Source: Halosegnis marinus
GTDB taxonomy: Archaea; Halobacteriota; Halobacteria; Halobacteriales; Haloarculaceae
NCBI RefSeq assembly: GCF_029338355.1
Contig: NZ_CP119802.1
Location: 1,116,001 to 1,180,000 of the forward strand
Reading direction: 5' to 3'
Length of the DNA stretch: 64,000 nucleotides
The notes beneath the pieces are model-generated. The model worked only from the letters and a program-made list of their open reading frames with translations. It was not told where the DNA came from and ran no database searches. Positions 60,759 through 64,000 of the stretch are shown in pieces. Numbering within the stretch: the stretch's first letter is position 1; every line of letters begins with the position of its first letter. The position numbers and the translations under genes are program-made.

Positions 60759-61573
60759 TGTATCGCGGGCCGGCGTATCGGCTCGGCCTTCGGGTGGTCG
60801 CGCGACACCCGGATGGGCGGGCGCGCCAACGGGTGTTCGTCCCCCGTCGGGAGCATGTACTGGTGCCACTCGCGGTCTCCCTCGACGCCCCAGTCGCCGA
60901 GCAGGGGGTGGGCCGGCAGGTCGTCGTACTCGCCCAGCCGCGACTGGATTATCTCCCGGGCCTGCTGCCCGGTCGGGTGGTCGGCCGTGACGTTCAGGTT
61001 CTCGAACAGCGCCCGCGGCTGGAAGGTGATCTCGAGGCCGACGGGACAGTACCGGCTCCGCCGGTCCTCGTAGAACGGCGCACGGCAGGTGGGGAACATC
61101 GGCTCGCCGCCGAAGGAGAACTCCCACTCCGGGTGGTCGGGGTCGGTGGGGATGGACGCGGGCCACGGCTCCGGGTCGTGGACGTGGAGGAACTGGAGGA
61201 CGTTCCACAGCGCCTCGTGGTACTCCCGCTCGTCCCACTCGCGCTCGGGCGGCCGGAAGAACGTCACGAGCGACGCGCGGTCGCCGTGGTCGGGCCAGAC
61301 GGCGAGGTACTCCAGCAGCGTCTCGCCGAGGTCGCGCAGCGCCGCCGGGTCGGTCATCGAGTCGCAGACGGTGTACAGCGGGTCGCCGTTGCGCACCGAC
61401 TCCGCGCCGAAGAAACACGGGAACGGCGAGCCGTTCCGCTCGCCCGTCAGCCCCGCCTCGAACGTCTCCCAGTGGTCGCGGACCCAGTCGGGGGTGTCCG
61501 CGCGGCCGACCCGGCGGACGAACGTGGACTGGTCCATGAGGCTCCCCAACCCCGGTTCGTTCATACCCTCCAT
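60755..61573 (-). CDS. YqcI/YcgG (GntA-like) family protein
   Basis: A 272-aa protein with the family signature [63 protein letters not shown] and [13 protein letters not shown]. Members of this family include GntA, a haem-dependent N-oxygenase of guanitoxin biosynthesis; catalytic identity here is not shown. Start is ATG at 61573 or 61564 (MNEPGLG); both are in frame. It is cotranscribed with the downstream cysteine hydrolase. Confidence 0.88.
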   Translation of the reverse strand: MEGMNEPGLGSLMDQSTFVRRVGRADTPDWVRDHWETFEAGLTGERNGSPFPCFFGAESVRNGDPLYTVCDSMTDPAALRDLGETLLEYLAVWPDHGDRASLVTFFRPPEREWDEREYHEALWNVLQFLHVHDPEPWPASIPTDPDHPEWEFSFGGEPMFPTCRAPFYEDRRSRYCPVGLEITFQPRALFENLNVTADHPTGQQAREIIQSRLGEYDDLPAHPLLGDWGVEGDREWHQYMLPTGDEHPLARPPIRVSRDHPKAEPIRRPAIQ

Positions 61574-61704
61574 CCGAGTCGCGCCGGAATGAGGGTTCCG
61601 TCGCCGGCGCGCGGGTGGACACGCGTCCGATTCGCCGGGCGTCGGGGCGGACGACTTTCGACACCGGCGAGGGATGCCGGTTTGGTACGACGGAACACAG
61701 TATC

Positions 61705-61713
61705 GTTATAATC
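61705..61713 (+). promoter_or_regulatory. TATA box for the small zinc protein
   Basis: gttataatc is 22-30 nt before the ATG at 61735 and fixes the short reading frame over the longer one beginning at 61615. Confidence 0.7.
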
Positions 61714-61734
61714 GGGCGTGTCCTTCACACACGC

Positions 61735-61893
61735 ATGCCGAAATGCCAGAACTGCAGTTCGTTCGTGACTGCGGCGTACGCGCGTGTCTTCACTCCCAAC
61801 GGCATCGAGAACCCCCGAGTGTGCCCCCAGTGTGAGGACAAGATCCGCGACGGTGCGGACGTGCGCGAGGCCCGCTCCACCCGACGGACGTAA
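61735..61893 (+). CDS. Small zinc-ribbon protein
   Basis: A 52-aa protein, MPKCQNCSSFVTAAYARVF ... RVCPQCEDKIRDG, with two CxxC pairs (residues 4-7 and about 30-33) forming a zinc ribbon, and a charged tail ending RSTRRT. Small zinc ribbons of this kind are numerous in haloarchaea and mostly uncharacterised. Its stop is followed directly by that of glmM on the other strand. Confidence 0.85.
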   Translation: MPKCQNCSSFVTAAYARVFTPNGIENPRVCPQCEDKIRDGADVREARSTRRT

Positions 61894-63228
61894 TCAGTTC
61901 TGGCGAACCGCGTCCGCGACGAGACCGCTCGCGTCCTCGAATATCTCCGCCGCCCGCTCCTCCTCCCGCGCCTCCGCCGTCACCCTGACGAGCGGCTGGG
62001 TCCCGCTCGCTCTGAGCAGGAACCAGCCGCCGTCGACCCCGACGCGGACCCCGTCGAGCGTCGTCACGTCGTCGTACTCGGCGAGCACGCGCTCGCGGAC
62101 CCGCTCCATCACCGCCGCCTTGTCCGCCACTTCGACCGCGTCGCGCCGGATGGGGTAGGCGGGGAGCTCCGCCGCCCGTTCCGCGAGCGGCCGTTCTGCG
62201 GCCAGTTCGACGAGCTTACAGGCCGCGTAGGGGCCGTCCGGGCACAGCGTCTCCGTCGGCCATATCCACGCGCCCGACGGCTCCCCGCCGAAGGCCACGT
62301 CCGGGGCCGCGGCGGCCTCGGCGACGTACACGTCCCCGACCGGGGTGCGCTCGACGCCGACGCCCCGCTCCGCGAGGTAGTCCTCGACGGCGAGGCTCGT
62401 GTCCACGGGGACGGCCACCCGCTCGCCCTCGGCCGCGGCGTCGGCCGCGAACAGCGCGAGCGTCCCGTCCCCCGAGAGGAAGGTGCCGTCGCCCGCGACC
62501 GCCCGGAGGCGGTCGGCGTCGCCGTCGTGGGCGATACCGAGGTCGGCGTCCGTCGCCCCGACGAGCGCGGCCAGCGACCCGCAGTGCTCGGCGGTCGGCT
62601 CCGAGGGCCGGCCCGGAAACGCCCCGTCCGGCTGGGCGTTGAGCGTCTCCACGTCGCAGCCGAGCCGCGACAGCGCGTCGACGGTCACCCCGCCCGCGCC
62701 GTTGCCGAGGTCGACGACGACCGAGAGGGCCGCGGGGTCGGTCGCCGCGACGAGGTGGTCGGCGTGACGGTCGGTCGCCCCGCCCGCCGTCCGGTCGCCG
62801 AGACCGTCCCACGCTTCGAGCGACGGGTCGCCGGCGGCGATGCGCTCCTCGACGTCCGCCCGGCGGTCGGCGCCGAACGCCTGTCCCGACGGCTGCCAGA
62901 GTTTGAGACCGTTGTCGGGCGCGGGATTGTGGCTCGCCGTCACCGACACGCCCGCGCCGGCGTCGAACCACGCGACTGCCCGCGCGACGGTCGGCGTGCT
63001 CGCGAGTCCGAGGTCGACCACATCGACGCCCGTCTCCCGCAGCCCCGCCGCCAGTGCGTCCGCGAGCATCGCCCCCGACTCGCGCGGGTCGCGGCCCACG
63101 ACGACGCGCCGCGGGTCGCCCCGGTCGGCGAGGTGTCCCCCGACGGCCCGCCCCACGTCGAGCGCGAGCGCCGCGGTCACCTCGTCGCCGACGGGCCCCC
63201 GAACGCCGCTCGTTCCGAACAGTGACAT
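61894..63228 (-). CDS. glmM: Phosphoglucosamine/phosphohexose mutase
   Basis: A 444-aa protein of the alpha-D-phosphohexomutase family starting MSLFGTSGVRGPVGDEVTAA. The active-site serine is in VSVTASHNPAP (S99), the metal loop is GIAHDGDADRLRAV, the sugar loop GGEPSGAWIW and the phosphate loop RASGTQPLVRV. In archaea it makes glucosamine-1-phosphate for UDP-GlcNAc, or glucose/mannose-1-phosphate; the sequence does not distinguish. The start ATG at 63228 is preferred over the longer frame. Confidence 0.93.
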   Translation of the reverse strand: MSLFGTSGVRGPVGDEVTAALALDVGRAVGGHLADRGDPRRVVVGRDPRESGAMLADALAAGLRETGVDVVDLGLASTPTVARAVAWFDAGAGVSVTASHNPAPDNGLKLWQPSGQAFGADRRADVEERIAAGDPSLEAWDGLGDRTAGGATDRHADHLVAATDPAALSVVVDLGNGAGGVTVDALSRLGCDVETLNAQPDGAFPGRPSEPTAEHCGSLAALVGATDADLGIAHDGDADRLRAVAGDGTFLSGDGTLALFAADAAAEGERVAVPVDTSLAVEDYLAERGVGVERTPVGDVYVAEAAAAPDVAFGGEPSGAWIWPTETLCPDGPYAACKLVELAAERPLAERAAELPAYPIRRDAVEVADKAAVMERVRERVLAEYDDVTTLDGVRVGVDGGWFLLRASGTQPLVRVTAEAREEERAAEIFEDASGLVADAVRQN

Positions 63229-63356
63229 GGTCGGGCCGTCGCGGCGGCGCGAGAAAACGCCTCCGACCGTCCGCGCGGGCAGGGGCCGGCTAACAATACG
63301 TCGGGGACGACGGCGGGCGGACCCCGGCTCCCGACGGCCGCGGCCGCGCGGACCGC

Positions 63357-63521
63357 TCAGGCCGGCTCCCAGTTGCAACTCGTCCCCGTCGCCAACCCCT
63401 CGCGCTCGACGTACTCGGTCAGACACGCCCAGTTGCAGAAGGGGTACTCCGTCCCGTCGTGGGTCGCGCGCACGGGGTCGTGTGCCTCGACGCGACAGCC
63501 GCAGAACGCGCAGTCGGTCAT
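63357..63521 (-). CDS. Small CxxC zinc protein
   Basis: A 54-aa protein: MTDCAFCGCRVEAHDPV, then YPFCNWACLTEYV and a C-terminal CNWEPA. The cysteine spacing (CxxC near the start and CxxxC later) fits a TRASH/MYM-like zinc finger. ATG at 63521. It is divergent from rpiA across 79 nt. The glmM start is 128 nt downstream; no function is known. Confidence 0.75.
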   Translation of the reverse strand: MTDCAFCGCRVEAHDPVRATHDGTEYPFCNWACLTEYVEREGLATGTSCNWEPA

Positions 63522-63600
63522 GTTCGGGGATGGGACGGCGCGGGGCAAAACGGTGACGGCGACCGCGGGGTTTTCGGCGTCGCGGCGAGCACGGGCGCGT

Positions 63601-64000
63601 ATGAAACGGACCGGCGGGTCGGATGCGGCGAAGCGGCGGGCGGGCGAGGCCGCGGCCGACCGGGTGACCGACGGGCAGGTCGTCGGCCTCGGGACGGGGA
63701 GCACGGCGGCCCACGCGATACGGGCGCTCGGTCGCGCGGCCGATTCGGGGCTCGACGTGCGCGGGATTCCCACCTCCTTCGCGTCGCGCCAGTTGGCCCG
63801 CGAGGTCGGCGTGCCGCTGACGACGCTCGAGGAGGCGACGCCCGACGTGGCCATCGACGGGGCCGACGAGGTGTGCGAGCGGCCGGGCGGCTTCGACCTC
63901 GTGAAGGGGGGCGGGGCCGCCCACACCCGCGAGAAGTACGTCGACTCGGCGGCCGACGACCTGCTCGTGGTCGCGGACCCCTCGAAGCTCGCGGACCCGC
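63601..64000 (+). CDS. rpiA: Ribose-5-phosphate isomerase A (5' part)
   Basis: The frame opens at the ATG at 63601 and is cut by the window end. It shows VGLGTGSTAAHAIRALG (phosphate loop), DVAIDGADEV (catalytic Asp), VKGGGAAHTREKYV (catalytic Glu and Lys). It interconverts ribose-5-phosphate and ribulose-5-phosphate. A TATA-like ggttttcgg lies about 30 nt upstream. Confidence 0.95.
   Translation, partial: MKRTGGSDAAKRRAGEAAADRVTDGQVVGLGTGSTAAHAIRALGRAADSGLDVRGIPTSFASRQLAREVGVPLTTLEEATPDVAIDGADEVCERPGGFDLVKGGGAAHTREKYVDSAADDLLVVADPSKLADP

Noticed and set aside
1-64000. CRISPR arrays, insertion sequences, rRNA operons, toxin-antitoxin or defence genes
   Set aside because: I looked for regular spaced repeats, transposase motifs, rRNA segments and nuclease or methylase clusters and found none. 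The repeats present are few and irregular.

Overview
This window is chromosomal DNA from a haloarchaeon (class Halobacteria). The evidence is very high G+C with strong third-position bias, strongly acidic proteins, leaderless genes with a TATA-like box 24-30 nt before the start codon, Tat-type lipoprotein signals, two TatC proteins, and archaeal information-processing genes (PolD large subunit, PCNA, RfcC, TBP, thermosome, Hjc, PriL, two Orc1/Cdc6 proteins). I cannot assign genus or species.

Layout. Positions 1-4600 hold a truncated Nudix gene, a DUF1684 gene, a methyltransferase and small or uncharacterised genes. Positions 4673-9908 are the chromosomal origin locus: oapC-oapB-oapA on the minus strand, a 1.4 kb gene-free origin with oriented origin recognition boxes (ORBs), an AT-rich stretch and a cluster of the rare tetramer CTAG, then orc1 on the plus strand with a further ORB behind it. 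A PPC-domain gene is joined to polC (PolD large subunit) by a one-base overlap. Positions 13.9-20.4 kb hold a Tat lipoprotein, two cupins, a DCC1-type protein, a CPBP protease preceded by three ORB-like repeats, an Fe-S helicase and a cold-shock gene. Positions 20.6-27.0 kb hold rfcC, pcn, a zinc-motif protein and the divergent tatC pair.

Positions 27-43.5 kb hold a small RHH regulator overlapping a VUT-family transporter, rlmE, a MaoC protein, an MMPL exporter with a TrmB-family regulator, a G10 tRNA methyltransferase, tbp, hisG, a SAH/MTA deaminase, a secreted acidic protein, ahcY, hjc, a SWIM zinc-finger gene and priL. Positions 43.6-47.6 kb are a complete thiBPQ-like thiamine ABC operon. 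Positions 47.7-57 kb hold a permease, two divergent rhodaneses, threonine ammonia-lyase, a GNAT, a thermosome subunit, tRNA-Ser(GGA) and ridA. Positions 57-64 kb hold a MutS-family ATPase, a second Orc1/Cdc6, an isochorismatase-fold/YcgG-like pair, glmM, two tiny zinc proteins and the start of rpiA.

Replication and repair genes are unusually dense: orc1, oapABC, polC, an XPD-like helicase, rfcC, pcn, hjc, priL, a MutS-like gene and a second orc all lie within about 56 kb of the origin. The most notable observations are a short block of foreign-looking codons centred on the PolD catalytic motif (a likely scar of a lost intein), the CTAG cluster in the origin, ORB-like repeats away from the origin, a dispersed intergenic repeat present three times, and a duplicated tRNA-Ser 3' end. 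I found no insertion sequence, CRISPR array or defence island.
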